Below are positions 25,759 through 33,012 of a stretch of DNA of 34,203 bases, piece after piece. This DNA is from an uncultured Prevotella sp. GTDB taxonomy: Bacteria > Bacteroidota > Bacteroidia > Bacteroidales > Bacteroidaceae. The number at the start of each line of letters is the position of its first letter. Within the stretch, counting starts at the first letter, position 1. Made by a program: the position numbers and the translations under genes. Below the pieces are notes generated by a model. That model made no database searches. It was not told the DNA's origin and saw only the letters and a list, made by a program, of their open reading frames with translations. The stretch covers positions 1 through 34,203 of the forward strand of contig CAKPRX010000015.1 in the NCBI GenBank assembly GCA_934183135.1, in the 5' to 3' direction.

Positions 25759-26477
25759 TTGGAACATCCATAGAATGAACCGTACTTTCCTCTTCGCAAA
25801 ACAAGTTGCCCTCCACAATCAGGACAAATACCATTTCTGACATTAACCTTACTCCGATACCTACGAGCTTCAACATTTGCCTTATGGCTTTTCGTTTCCT
25901 CCTTGTGTGCTACGGTATAGCTACTATGAATCTTTGCCACAATCCAACGAAGCGTATCATCGGTGATAACCCGATTCTGATATTGCCTTATCGCCCTCGT
26001 CAAATGCCTCCTATTGACAACGATATGGTTGGTTACATGGGCTTTAATCTCCGCAGAGTTGCCAAACACCACGATTGGAATGATGGGAATGTATGCAGAA
26101 GTTCTTAATAAATATCGTAAATATCTCACATGCCCTTCATTTTGCTTTATAGGGTTGTAAAACTGATATTTATTGCCATACAGACTCTGTGTCCAATACT
26201 CAGTATTCTCACCGCCAAATATCCAGCCCTTATAGCCTTTGGTCTCAATGACAAATACGCCATAGGGAGATACTACCAGATGATCTATTTGGGTTGAATA
26301 GCCGTTGCTTTCAAATAACAGGTCATTGAATATGGTGTATTCGTCTGATAACTGTAACATCTTATGGTAAACAAGATGCTCGGAAATTTTGCCTTTCACA
26401 TTTGTCTTCCAAGCACGAAACTTTCTTCTAAGGAAAATCAGAAAGCCGACCATGAGTAATAATAGTATAATTCCCAT
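25725..26477 (-). CDS. NERD-domain nuclease-like protein with C4 zinc finger
   Basis: 250-residue protein. An N-terminal membrane segment (GIILLLLMVGFLIFL, residues 2-16) is followed by a NERD domain (about residues 28-140). The PD-(D/E)xK-type residues are visible: the Glu in KISEHLVYHK, the Asp in STQIDHLVV, and the E-x-K pair in VFVIETKGYKGW. The C-terminus is a topoisomerase-type zinc finger with four cysteines (CPDCGGQLVLRRGKYGSFYG, then CSNYPKC). The gene is visibly richer in A/T than its neighbours and sits against a broken toxin-antitoxin pair, so horizontal acquisition is likely. NERD proteins are presumed DNA-processing or defence-related nucleases; the exact role is unknown. Confidence 0.9.
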   Translation of the reverse strand: MGIILLLLMVGFLIFLRRKFRAWKTNVKGKISEHLVYHKMLQLSDEYTIFNDLLFESNGYSTQIDHLVVSPYGVFVIETKGYKGWIFGGENTEYWTQSLYGNKYQFYNPIKQNEGHVRYLRYLLRTSAYIPIIPIVVFGNSAEIKAHVTNHIVVNRRHLTRAIRQYQNRVITDDTLRWIVAKIHSSYTVAHKEETKSHKANVEARRYRSKVNVRNGICPDCGGQLVLRRGKYGSFYGCSNYPKCKFTTNR

Positions 26478-26640
26478 ATATAAATATTAGCTTGATGAAA
26501 TATGCTTTATAGAGAATACAAAGATAGCCATTATACGCTGTAAAAAGAAGCAATATGGAGATATTTCCATACAACTACACAAGGCTTCTTTCCTCCTTTT
26601 GTTAATAGTCTAAGGGCTGTTTTGAATATATCATAAACGT

Positions 26641-26698
26641 ATAAAAAGTAAAAGTCCCACCCTGGTTCGCTGTTCTACGGGAAGCGTGGTGGGAACTA
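26641..26698 (-). ncRNA. Candidate small RNA, or leader with attenuator
   Basis: A complete promoter (26736-26705) is followed almost at once, on the minus strand, by a nested hairpin. GTTCCCACC (26696-26688) pairs with GGTGGGAC (26661-26654), and CGCT pairs with AGCG inside it. TTTTACTTTTT (26653-26643) follows. This gives a predicted transcript of roughly 50-57 nt with no reading frame. It could be a stand-alone small RNA or an attenuator in a long leader of the NERD gene. Confidence 0.5.
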
Positions 26699-26704
26699 TT
26701 ACTG

Positions 26705-26736
26705 CAAATTTACGCATTATTTCAGAAGCAAGCAAA
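26705..26736 (-). promoter_or_regulatory. Perfect Bacteroidetes promoter with no adjacent gene
   Basis: On the minus strand TTTG (26736-26733) and TAAATTTG (26712-26705) match both boxes with 20-bp spacing. The nearest gene downstream starts 228 bp away, beyond a terminator-like hairpin. Confidence 0.65.
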
Positions 26737-26891
26737 TCTTCAATGGCATTTTTGCTTTTTGTCCTCTAAATACTCCTTAATTTTTCCTTTTCCTCCTTTG
26801 TTATTTGAAAGTTCATTTTATGGTTGATGAGCCGATACAGAGCCTGCCGCCAACAATTATGGCATCGGCCGCTAATCCTGTGACCTACTTG

Positions 26892-26923
26892 CTTGGCGTT
26901 CTCCGGGAAATGCCCTACTTTTG
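26892..26923 (+). promoter_or_regulatory. Promoter of the pabB-pabC operon
   Basis: CTTG (26892-26895, one base off TTTG) and TACTTTTG (26916-26923, perfect) are 20 bp apart. Transcription should start near 26930, about 32 nt before the pabB ATG at 26962. Confidence 0.75.
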
Positions 26924-26961
26924 CAGGCGGATAGATGGCATGATACATTTCAGCGGTAACC

Positions 26962-27954
26962 ATGAAGCAAGATATTATAGAGCGCATCAACCGGTTAGCT
27001 GGCGAGGGGGAGCCGTTTCTCTTCGTCATCGACTACCTGGGTACTGAGGCGTATATACATAAGCTGGCAGAGATAGACTCGCGTGAGTGCCTGTACGACT
27101 TTGAGGGTGTCACCAATATCAGGCCTGTGCCACTTGCGCCACTTGCCAGGCAACCTAAGTGGGAGGTCGAAGCGCCGAATATGGCTAATTACAGGAGAAG
27201 TTTCGACCTGGTAAGAAAGCATATCTTAGATGGCAACAGCTATCTGGTAAACCTGACTTGCCGGGTGGCGGTAGACAGCGACCTCTCGCTCGGCGAAATA
27301 TTTAGGCGGACGAGGGGCAAATACAGGCTATGGCTTAACCACGTAGGAAGTGAGGGCAAGGAGATAGTGTGTTTCTCGCCGGAAACATTCGTCAGGATAC
27401 GGGGCGGGCGGATATTCTCTTATCCCATGAAGGGAACGATAGACGCTGCCACACCGGATGCCGTACAGGTGCTGATGGGCGACGCGAAGGAGGCTGCTGA
27501 GCACGCCACGATAGTAGACCTGATACGCAACGACCTGAGCCGTGTGGCCTGTGATGTGCGGGTAGACAGGTATCGCTATATCGACAGGCTGCACACCAAC
27601 AAGGGGGATATTCTCCAGACCAGTTCGGAGATAAGCGGGCGGTTGCCGTCAGATTATCGGGCGCATATCGGCGATATTTTGGCTGCGATGCTGCCTGCCG
27701 GTTCCATTACGGGGGCTCCCAAGGACAAGACGATGGAGATAATACGCGAGGCCGAGGGCTACGACCGTGGTTTCTATACCGGCATCATGGGCATCTGTGA
27801 CGGTGGAAGCCTTAACTCGGCCGTGATGATACGGTTTATAGAGCGCGACGCGAGCGGCATGTACTTCAAGGCTGGTGGCGGCATTACCTGTAAGAGCCTC
27901 TGCCGGAAAGAGTACGAGGAGGTACTGCAGAAAGTGTATCTGCCCATAGAATGA
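26962..27954 (+). CDS. pabB: Aminodeoxychorismate synthase component I
   Basis: 330-residue chorismate-utilising enzyme that adds ammonia to chorismate to form 4-amino-4-deoxychorismate, a precursor of p-aminobenzoate and folate, in the cytoplasm. Family signatures appear in order: SYLVNLTCRV, then FSPETFVRI, then SYPMKGTID, then ATIVDLIRNDLSRVA, then LPAGSITGAPKDKTMEII, then GFYTGIMG, and finally KAGGGITCKS. The usual N-terminal lobe is short, as in other Bacteroidetes PabB proteins. The PabA-like glutaminase subunit is not encoded nearby. It is followed after 24 bp by the lyase gene of the next step, which makes PabB more likely than the related TrpE or MenF enzymes. Confidence 0.93.
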   Translation: MKQDIIERINRLAGEGEPFLFVIDYLGTEAYIHKLAEIDSRECLYDFEGVTNIRPVPLAPLARQPKWEVEAPNMANYRRSFDLVRKHILDGNSYLVNLTCRVAVDSDLSLGEIFRRTRGKYRLWLNHVGSEGKEIVCFSPETFVRIRGGRIFSYPMKGTIDAATPDAVQVLMGDAKEAAEHATIVDLIRNDLSRVACDVRVDRYRYIDRLHTNKGDILQTSSEISGRLPSDYRAHIGDILAAMLPAGSITGAPKDKTMEIIREAEGYDRGFYTGIMGICDGGSLNSAVMIRFIERDASGMYFKAGGGITCKSLCRKEYEEVLQKVYLPIE

Positions 27955-27978
27955 CATCTTATTAACAGGAAAGACAGT

Positions 27979-28590
27979 ATGGCGACTGAGCAGCAATTTG
28001 TAGAGACCATCAAGATAAAGGACGGACGGGTGCAGGCCATAGCCTATCATCAGGCACGGATGGAGCGAACCCTGCGCCATTTCTTCCCAGCGCTATGTCC
28101 GGCGATTATCCCGTCATTAGCGATGGTGGTGGTGCCCAATGGGGAGATGGACTCATACAAGGCCCGCGTGGTATATGGCGGACAGGGGATAGAGGCGGTA
28201 ACGTATGCCCCATACACCATGCGCGACATCCACTCGCTGCGGGTAGTGGAAGACGACACGATAGAATATCCCTTTAAGAGCACCGACCGAAGCCGTCTCA
28301 ATACTCTGGCTGCGATGAGGGGCGACTGCGACGAGGTAATCATCGTAAGGCAGGGCCTTTTAACGGATACCTCATTCACCAACCTGGCCATCTATGACGG
28401 CCGGCAGTGGCTTACCCCAAGACATCCCCTACTATGCGGAACCAAGCGTGCCTACCTCTTAGACCGTGGCATCATACAGGAAGCCGACCTCACACTGACC
28501 CATCTGATGAAAGCCCGCAAGGTGGCTCTCTTCAATGCGATGATAGAACTGGGCGAGATGGAAATACCCATAAAGGACATCAGCCTCTGA
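27979..28590 (+). CDS. pabC: Aminodeoxychorismate lyase-like class IV aminotransferase
   Basis: 203-residue PLP-dependent class IV aminotransferase-fold protein, predicted to release pyruvate from aminodeoxychorismate to give p-aminobenzoate. Features: QQFVETIKIKDGRVQAIAYH at the N-terminus, the likely PLP lysine K100 in YPFKSTDR, the block DEVIIVRQGLLTDTSFTNLA and the closing region TPRHPLLCGTKRAYLLDRG. It is shorter than the E. coli enzyme (about 270 residues), which is usual in this phylum. It lies 24 bp after pabB and must share its promoter. No strong terminator follows; only a small GTTCT/AGAAC hairpin at 28601-28614. Confidence 0.88.
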   Translation: MATEQQFVETIKIKDGRVQAIAYHQARMERTLRHFFPALCPAIIPSLAMVVVPNGEMDSYKARVVYGGQGIEAVTYAPYTMRDIHSLRVVEDDTIEYPFKSTDRSRLNTLAAMRGDCDEVIIVRQGLLTDTSFTNLAIYDGRQWLTPRHPLLCGTKRAYLLDRGIIQEADLTLTHLMKARKVALFNAMIELGEMEIPIKDISL

Positions 28591-28794
28591 AGCCAGCACC
28601 GTTCTGAAAAGAACACCGCACACGATGGTAGAAAACTTTTGCAATGTTTTCCACTTAAAATAAGTTAATTTATCGGTCCTCTGCATACATCCAGACTGCT
28701 TGTGGCACATGGTATCCCTAAAGGAAAAGAGGGAGAGAAGGCCCCTGATTGCAGATTTTTCCATCATTTATGCCACTTTTTGAGATAAAAGCCT

Positions 28795-28802
28795 TATCTT
28801 TG
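28795..28802 (+). promoter_or_regulatory. -7 box of the ATPase gene
   Basis: TATCTTTG matches TAnnTTTG perfectly. No TTTG-like -33 box lies at 19-20 bp upstream, so this promoter may be weak or activator-dependent. The distance to the ATG at 28845 fits a leader of about 35 nt. Confidence 0.5.
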
Positions 28803-28803
28803 C

Positions 28804-28839
28804 GGTACAAAATTTGATACTAATATCACAAATTGTACC
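28804..28839 (+). promoter_or_regulatory. Inverted repeat in the ATPase leader (operator or RNA hairpin)
   Basis: GGTACAAAATTTG (28804-28816) faces CAAATTGTACC (28829-28839) and pairs completely apart from two extra A residues on the left; ATACTAATAT lies in the loop. It sits between the -7 box and the start codon, a common position for an autorepressor site or a structured leader. Confidence 0.55.
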
Positions 28840-28844
28840 GTAAT

Positions 28845-30104
28845 ATGTTTTTCGAACGTAAGAAATACTTGGATGAACTAATCGCAGGACGTGGCAACGG
28901 GCTCGTAAAGATTATAACTGGAGTCAGACGATGTGGGAAGTCCTTTCTGTTGTTTGACATCTGGCATAACTGGCTGTTGGAACACGGGGTGACCGATAAT
29001 CACATCATCGAAATACAGTTTGATGACTTCCGAAACAAGCGGTTGAGGAAGCCTGAAGCCTTGCTTGACTATATAGACTCAAAGATTGGGGATGACAGCA
29101 ATCCCTATTATGTAGTTTTGGATGAGGTTCAACTTGTAGATGAGTTTGTCGAGGTTATCCTTAGTCTGACTCACATGAGGAATGTCGATGTATATGTATC
29201 GGGGTCTAACTCTCGCTTCTTGTCAAGTGACATCGTAACAGAATTTCGTGGCAGGGGCGACGAGATACGCATCTGGCCACTCACCTTTGATGAATATTTC
29301 AAAGGCATAGGGGGAGACATTCGTAAGGCATGGCAAGAATATTACACTTTTGGCGGACTGCCTCAAGTGGCCCTGTTAGAAACGGAAGAGAAGAAAGCCG
29401 ACTATCTGCGTGGGTTATATGAGACAACCTATCTACGTGATGTGATAGAGCGCAACCAATTACGCAATCCCGAAGGACTGAAAGAATTGGTACGCGTACT
29501 TGCTTCAGGCATAGGTTCCTCCACGAATCCAACCAGAATAGCCAACACCTTCCAGTCAGCACAAGGTGTAGCCATAAAAAGAAATACCATAAAACAATAT
29601 ATCGATTATCTGAAAGACTCTTTTCTCATAGAAGAGACGCTGCGCTATGATGTAAAGGGCAGAAAGTATATAGGCACCGAGACAAAATACTACTTTGCCG
29701 ATGTAGGTATCCGTGCAGCTATCCTCAACTACCGCCAGCAGGAAGAAACGCATATTATGGAGAATATTATATACAACGAGCTACGTAGCCGTAACTACAA
29801 TGTGGATGTCGGTCTAATAGAACTTGGAGGTAAGGACGAGAACGGGAAGTTTGTCAGAAAACATTTGGAAGTAGACTTTGTGGTAAATCGCCCTCCATAT
29901 CGTATTTACATACAATCGGCTTTCCACATGCCGTCAGCAGAAAAAGAGGCGCAAGAGCGTCGACCACTATTGTCAATCAACGACCATTTCCGAAAAATTA
30001 TAATTACCGGAGACGACATTCACCGTAAGGAGGATGAACTTGGGGTGTTGACTATTGGCCTATTGGATTTTCTAACAGACAAGAATTTGTTAGAGAAAGG
30101 GTAA
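28845..30104 (+). CDS. AAA-family ATPase with C-terminal DUF4143 domain
   Basis: 419-residue ATPase of the AAA_14/DUF4143 group. The ATG at 28845 (MFFERKKYLDELIAGRGNGL) is chosen over a TTG four codons upstream that lies inside the inverted repeat. Walker A is GVRRCGKS (residues 26-33). Walker B is YYVVLDE (residues 88-94). A sensor-like VDVYVSGSNSRFLSSD follows, then an arginine-containing segment near FRGRGDEIRIWPLTFDEYF. The C-terminal half, from ETTYLRDVIERNQLR through NTFQSAQGVAIKRNTIKQYI and FADVGIRAAILNYR, is DUF4143, which has a PD-(D/E)xK-like fold ending in LEVDFVV. The cellular role of these proteins is unclear; they occur in many copies and spread horizontally. The gene is AT-richer than its neighbours. 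Confidence 0.92.
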   Translation: MFFERKKYLDELIAGRGNGLVKIITGVRRCGKSFLLFDIWHNWLLEHGVTDNHIIEIQFDDFRNKRLRKPEALLDYIDSKIGDDSNPYYVVLDEVQLVDEFVEVILSLTHMRNVDVYVSGSNSRFLSSDIVTEFRGRGDEIRIWPLTFDEYFKGIGGDIRKAWQEYYTFGGLPQVALLETEEKKADYLRGLYETTYLRDVIERNQLRNPEGLKELVRVLASGIGSSTNPTRIANTFQSAQGVAIKRNTIKQYIDYLKDSFLIEETLRYDVKGRKYIGTETKYYFADVGIRAAILNYRQQEETHIMENIIYNELRSRNYNVDVGLIELGGKDENGKFVRKHLEVDFVVNRPPYRIYIQSAFHMPSAEKEAQERRPLLSINDHFRKIIITGDDIHRKEDELGVLTIGLLDFLTDKNLLEKG

Positions 30105-30177
30105 TCCCCCATCTTGGTTCGCCCACAGATAAATCCATCAAGGTCATGGAGAAATGTCAGTAATCCTAAAAAGAAAG

Positions 30178-30213
30178 GGCCCCGAACCTCCTGATGAGAA
30201 GGAGGGCGGGGCC
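30178..30213 (-). terminator. Intrinsic terminator of the BspA/small-peptide operon
   Basis: GGCCCCG (30178-30184) with CGGGGCC (30207-30213), plus an inner CCTCCT (30187-30192) with AGGAGG (30200-30205), form a long GC-rich stem. On the minus strand it is followed by CTTTCTTTTT. It lies 130 bp beyond the end of the small peptide gene, and may also receive transcripts from the convergent ATPase gene. Confidence 0.85.
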
Positions 30214-30342
30214 GGGATTACAGATTGTTAACATGCCAGCGGGCGGAGTTTGTTTTGCCTTGCTGGCTGATTTTTTTGCCTTAGTGGCTGATTATTGTCT
30301 TGCAGGCAGGCCTATCCGTAAGGGACCTGTCTGGCGACGGCT

Positions 30343-30504
30343 CTACCAACTGGTACCGGTAGCATCGGTTTCGTCCTCGTCATCTGAGTAGTAACGGGGG
30401 GCACAGGCTGGTTCTGTAGCACGGACATCGCTCATTGCGAGTAAAATATTACCTTGAGTATTCAGCTTTATCAGTTCTGTTTCTGGTTTTATATACTTCT
30501 TCAT
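30343..30504 (-). CDS. 53-residue MKKYIKPE-type small protein
   Basis: Small protein beginning MKKYIKPETELIKLNTQGNI, followed by LLAMSDVRATEPACAPRYYS and an acidic tail DDEDETDATGTSW. The ATG at 30504 is chosen because this N-terminus recurs in many short Bacteroidales/Prevotella proteins; an 18-codon extension upstream overlaps the BspA-like gene. These proteins share a conserved Lys/Pro/Glu-rich opening and a hydrophobic LLAMS-like centre, with variable tails. That pattern recalls a leader/core arrangement, but I know of no demonstrated function. It lies 31 bp after the LRR surface protein gene on the same strand and before a strong terminator, so the two are probably one transcript. Confidence 0.7.
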   Translation of the reverse strand: MKKYIKPETELIKLNTQGNILLAMSDVRATEPACAPRYYSDDEDETDATGTSW

Positions 30505-30535
30505 AATAGTTGTCAGTTTTAATGGTTCTGAGATA

Positions 30536-31951
30536 TTAATAGAGTACTTTCTTGCCACTGCGTATATATACCTGCCCCTTTTGCGGAGAGGTTACGCGGC
30601 GACCTGTCAAATCGTACAGATAGGGGTTAGCCTCTTTCTTGGTTTCGGTTATACCGTCTATACCTGTTGTCTCTCCTCCAAATTGCATGGACAGAGCCTG
30701 GACATGGGTGCCATTAGTTACATTGAGGTAAGCACGATAAGCCCCGACCTTGATAGGATAGCCCTCGGCTACCACGTGGAATTTTCCATCAGACTGCAAT
30801 ACATACGAGCCCGCGGGGGCATAGATGTCTTCAAATGTTCCTTGCAATAAAGCGTTCTCCACTAATTGGCCCTCTTCGTCCGAAAGGGTAAATACAGCCC
30901 CATTAGGGATGGTCAGTCCCTCTGGATTCTGATTCTCTACTATATAGGCTACACCTGGCTCCAATTTTCCGTCTGTCACTTTAGCCAGAACAGCATCGCC
31001 ATCTTTTATTTCCGATACAGTATATACCGCTCCCATGTTTTCGCAGGTTCCAGATTTCAGATATACTCGGTTCTTTAGGCATAAAGTTGCATACTTGTTT
31101 GGCTTGGCGCTACTACCAAACTGGATATAGGTCCTTAGCTTATCTGTAGGAATCTTCCCCTTAAAATTACTTACATACACTCCTTGCAGACTGGCATACA
31201 CCGTTGCCAAGTTGGTACAATCCTGGAAGCAATCATCCCCTAAACCAGTAACCGATGTGGGCAGGACTATAGAGGTCAGCCCCGAGCACTTGAAGAAGCA
31301 TTTATTTCCTAAGCTGGTAACCGACGAGGGGATTGTGACTGATGTTAAGCTCGCACAGCCCGAAAAGCAACTTGCCCCAAGTGTAGTTACAGACTCTGGG
31401 ATAGTAACAGAGGCCAAACTCGTACAGCCAGAAAAGCATCCTTCCGACAAACTTGTCACGGAAGAGGGAATGGTGATAGATTTCACCCCTGAACAGCCCT
31501 TAAAACATTCCTTGCCTATACTGGTCACAGAAGATGGAATGGTAATAGAGGTTAACCCAGTATTATAAAAACAGCCAGCACCTAAACTCGTAACCGATTC
31601 GGGAATGGTGACAGAAGCCAAGTTCGTGCAATGACCAAAACACCATTCTCCCAAATTCTTCACGGATGACGGAATAGTGACGGATGTCAAGTCTGAACAT
31701 TTCCAGAAGCATTTTGCCATTAAGCTGGTTACACGATACGTGTTTCCGTCCTCTGCAGTAACATTGTCGGGGATAACGATTTCGGATTGAGTATTAGTGC
31801 CAACATCGGCTAACATGGCCGTGTTGTCGTCCGTGTTTACCATATAACTAAAGCCATTGGAATCGGTTATGTCCTGTCCCTGCGCCCCAACACACAGCAT
31901 GAGGGCTGCGAACAAGGCCGTGAGGCGCTGTCTTGTAATTGTTAATCTCAT
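30536..31951 (-). CDS. BspA-like leucine-rich-repeat surface protein
   Basis: 471-residue exported protein with a signal peptide (RLTALFAALMLCVGAQGQ). After a short N-terminal beta segment (TDSNGFSYMVNTDDNTAMLA) come seven LRR_5/BspA repeats of 23 residues (one of 22) of the form LTSVTIPSSVTSLGxxCFxxC, at about residues 87-250; these are 69-bp tandem repeats in the DNA. A beta-rich region follows. The C-terminus (ANPYLYDLTGRRVTSPQKGQ, then VYIRSGKKVLY) is the short sorting-signal-like tail seen in type IX secretion cargo. Proteins of this class mediate adhesion to host proteins or other bacteria. It is AT-richer than the uptake operons. The repeat array makes copy-number variation likely. Confidence 0.9.
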   Translation of the reverse strand: MRLTITRQRLTALFAALMLCVGAQGQDITDSNGFSYMVNTDDNTAMLADVGTNTQSEIVIPDNVTAEDGNTYRVTSLMAKCFWKCSDLTSVTIPSSVKNLGEWCFGHCTNLASVTIPESVTSLGAGCFYNTGLTSITIPSSVTSIGKECFKGCSGVKSITIPSSVTSLSEGCFSGCTSLASVTIPESVTTLGASCFSGCASLTSVTIPSSVTSLGNKCFFKCSGLTSIVLPTSVTGLGDDCFQDCTNLATVYASLQGVYVSNFKGKIPTDKLRTYIQFGSSAKPNKYATLCLKNRVYLKSGTCENMGAVYTVSEIKDGDAVLAKVTDGKLEPGVAYIVENQNPEGLTIPNGAVFTLSDEEGQLVENALLQGTFEDIYAPAGSYVLQSDGKFHVVAEGYPIKVGAYRAYLNVTNGTHVQALSMQFGGETTGIDGITETKKEANPYLYDLTGRRVTSPQKGQVYIRSGKKVLY

Positions 31952-32444
31952 AAGTTTTTCAGTTTTTTGGATTAAAATTCTTTTGTTGTCTTTTTGTTAG
32001 TTTTCCCCTCCCCCTGTCAAAAGGGAATGAGGAGTGGGCGCACTTTCTGAGCCCTGGCGGGTGCCCTGGATTATGTGGCCTCGCCCGAGTTTTCTCTCCT
32101 GATGCGCCGCGGTGTGATGCCCCGTTTCGGGTGAGAGCATACCCACGCAGCCCGCGATGACGGGGGCTATGGCGGTTCGAATACCAGTGGGCCCATCCGC
32201 CTTACGGATGCCCTGGCCATGATGTTTTCTGTCGGTTTTTCTGTCATAAGTGAAACTTTCTTTTTCGTCGGGTTATACCCTCGTTTTTATTGTAAGACTG
32301 ATGTTCTTTTTCTCGTTCCCCATCCCGGTAACCCTCCCCCTTTCGGAGAGGTCTTAGAGTGGGTCTTCATCCTTTTTAGCCAGCATCCCTGCACCTGTCA
32401 AGGTGTGGGGTGAATAGGTATTAGTATATAGGTATTAGTATATC

Positions 32445-32503
32445 GCGCAAATTCTGCGCAGTTGGTAGGCAAATTCTGCGCACCTCCGCGCAAATTCTGC
32501 GCA
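32445..32503. repeat. Three 14-16-bp palindromic repeats
   Basis: GCGCAAATTCTGCGCA occurs at 32445-32460 and 32488-32503, with a slightly reduced copy (GCAAATTCTGCGCA) at 32469-32482. The copies are 21-22 bp apart, about two helical turns. Each is a near-palindrome, so a dimeric DNA-binding protein could occupy all three on one face. Confidence 0.8.
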
Positions 32504-32797
32504 GCCACTCGGTTATAGCTATGTGTCAGCGGGTTACAGACAGCCCCATTACTGCCCATATAGCCATTATACATGGGACATACTCCCCCCCCGGAGTGCG
32601 GTGAGCGATAGTAGCAGCCGTCGGTGGAATGGTGGATTAAAGCTGCGCGATACGCCTGATATGCGAGGGCCCCGATGTGCCTCTGCCGAGACATGCTCTA
32701 TCGGTACGGGCTCTCTGCCAGGATACTTCGCGCCAGGCGACGACTGGGTTTACCTATTAATCAATACCTCAATGACCGATTATCAGATGTCGTGCTG

Positions 32798-32829
32798 CAA
32801 ATGTAAGGATTAATTCTGCTACGCCCAAA
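32798..32829 (-). promoter_or_regulatory. Minus-strand promoter inside the noncoding region
   Basis: TTTG (32829-32826) and TACATTTG (32805-32798) match both boxes with 20-bp spacing. The transcript would run leftward through the palindromic repeats toward the BspA-like gene, whose start is about 840 bp away. Confidence 0.55.
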
Positions 32830-32946
32830 ATATCTATCACACTATTTTTGGTATTTAAGATTAATTAACGTATAATTAGCGCAAGAAAATGCAGCTTATA
32901 GGGCATAAAAAAATGGTTATAAATAGAAAAAAAGTGACAAAAACAC

Positions 32947-32977
32947 TTTGATTATTCAGAAAAAATAATTAAATTTA
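32947..32977 (+). promoter_or_regulatory. Promoter of the double winged-helix gene
   Basis: TTTG (32947-32950) is perfect and TAAATTTA (32970-32977) is one base off TAnnTTTG, with 19-bp spacing. Transcription would start near 32984, about 29 nt before the ATG at 33013. Confidence 0.65.
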
Positions 32978-33012
32978 AGCATATTACTAATCAGAAAAAC
33001 CGTAGAAAACGT

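Larger units (their letters stand above)
26478..26961. other. Intergenic region between NERD and pabB genes
   Basis: No intact gene. It contains a perfect minus-strand -7 box TATCTTTG (26526-26519), without a clear -33 box, at the right distance to serve the NERD gene. Further right are a complete minus-strand promoter with a terminator-like hairpin (listed separately) and the pabB promoter. A minus-strand frame ending at 26766 carries a lysine/glutamate-rich tail that may be debris of an older gene; I could not identify it. Confidence 0.5.
31952..33012. other. Long noncoding region upstream of the BspA-like and double-HTH genes
   Basis: About 1 kb without a convincing gene. The left part (31980-32400) has GC-rich stretches and a small hairpin CACCT/AGGTG (32392-32405). 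A 14-bp tandem duplication of TAGGTATTAGTATA fills 32415-32442. Three palindromic units follow (separate entry). A complete minus-strand promoter and a plus-strand promoter lie in the AT-rich right part. Minus-strand frames here, such as 32694-32398, are mostly the translated palindromes and are not supported. Confidence 0.55.

Noticed and set aside
26766..27029. Minus-strand frame of 87 codons overlapping the pabB start
   Set aside because: It covers the pabB promoter and coding start. Only the Lys/Glu-rich last 16-20 residues look protein-like, possibly debris of an older gene.
32171..32188. GGTTCGAATACC resembling a tRNA T-loop
   Set aside because: The flanking bases do not form a five-bp T stem, and no acceptor or anticodon arms could be assembled around it.
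32445..32503. CRISPR array
   Set aside because: Only three 14-16-bp palindromes with 5-8-bp gaps; repeats and spacers are far too short and no cas gene is present.
32398..32694. Minus-strand frame of 98 codons
   Set aside because: Its recurring AQNL/CAEFAR-like words are translations of the three palindromic DNA repeats; no independent evidence of coding.
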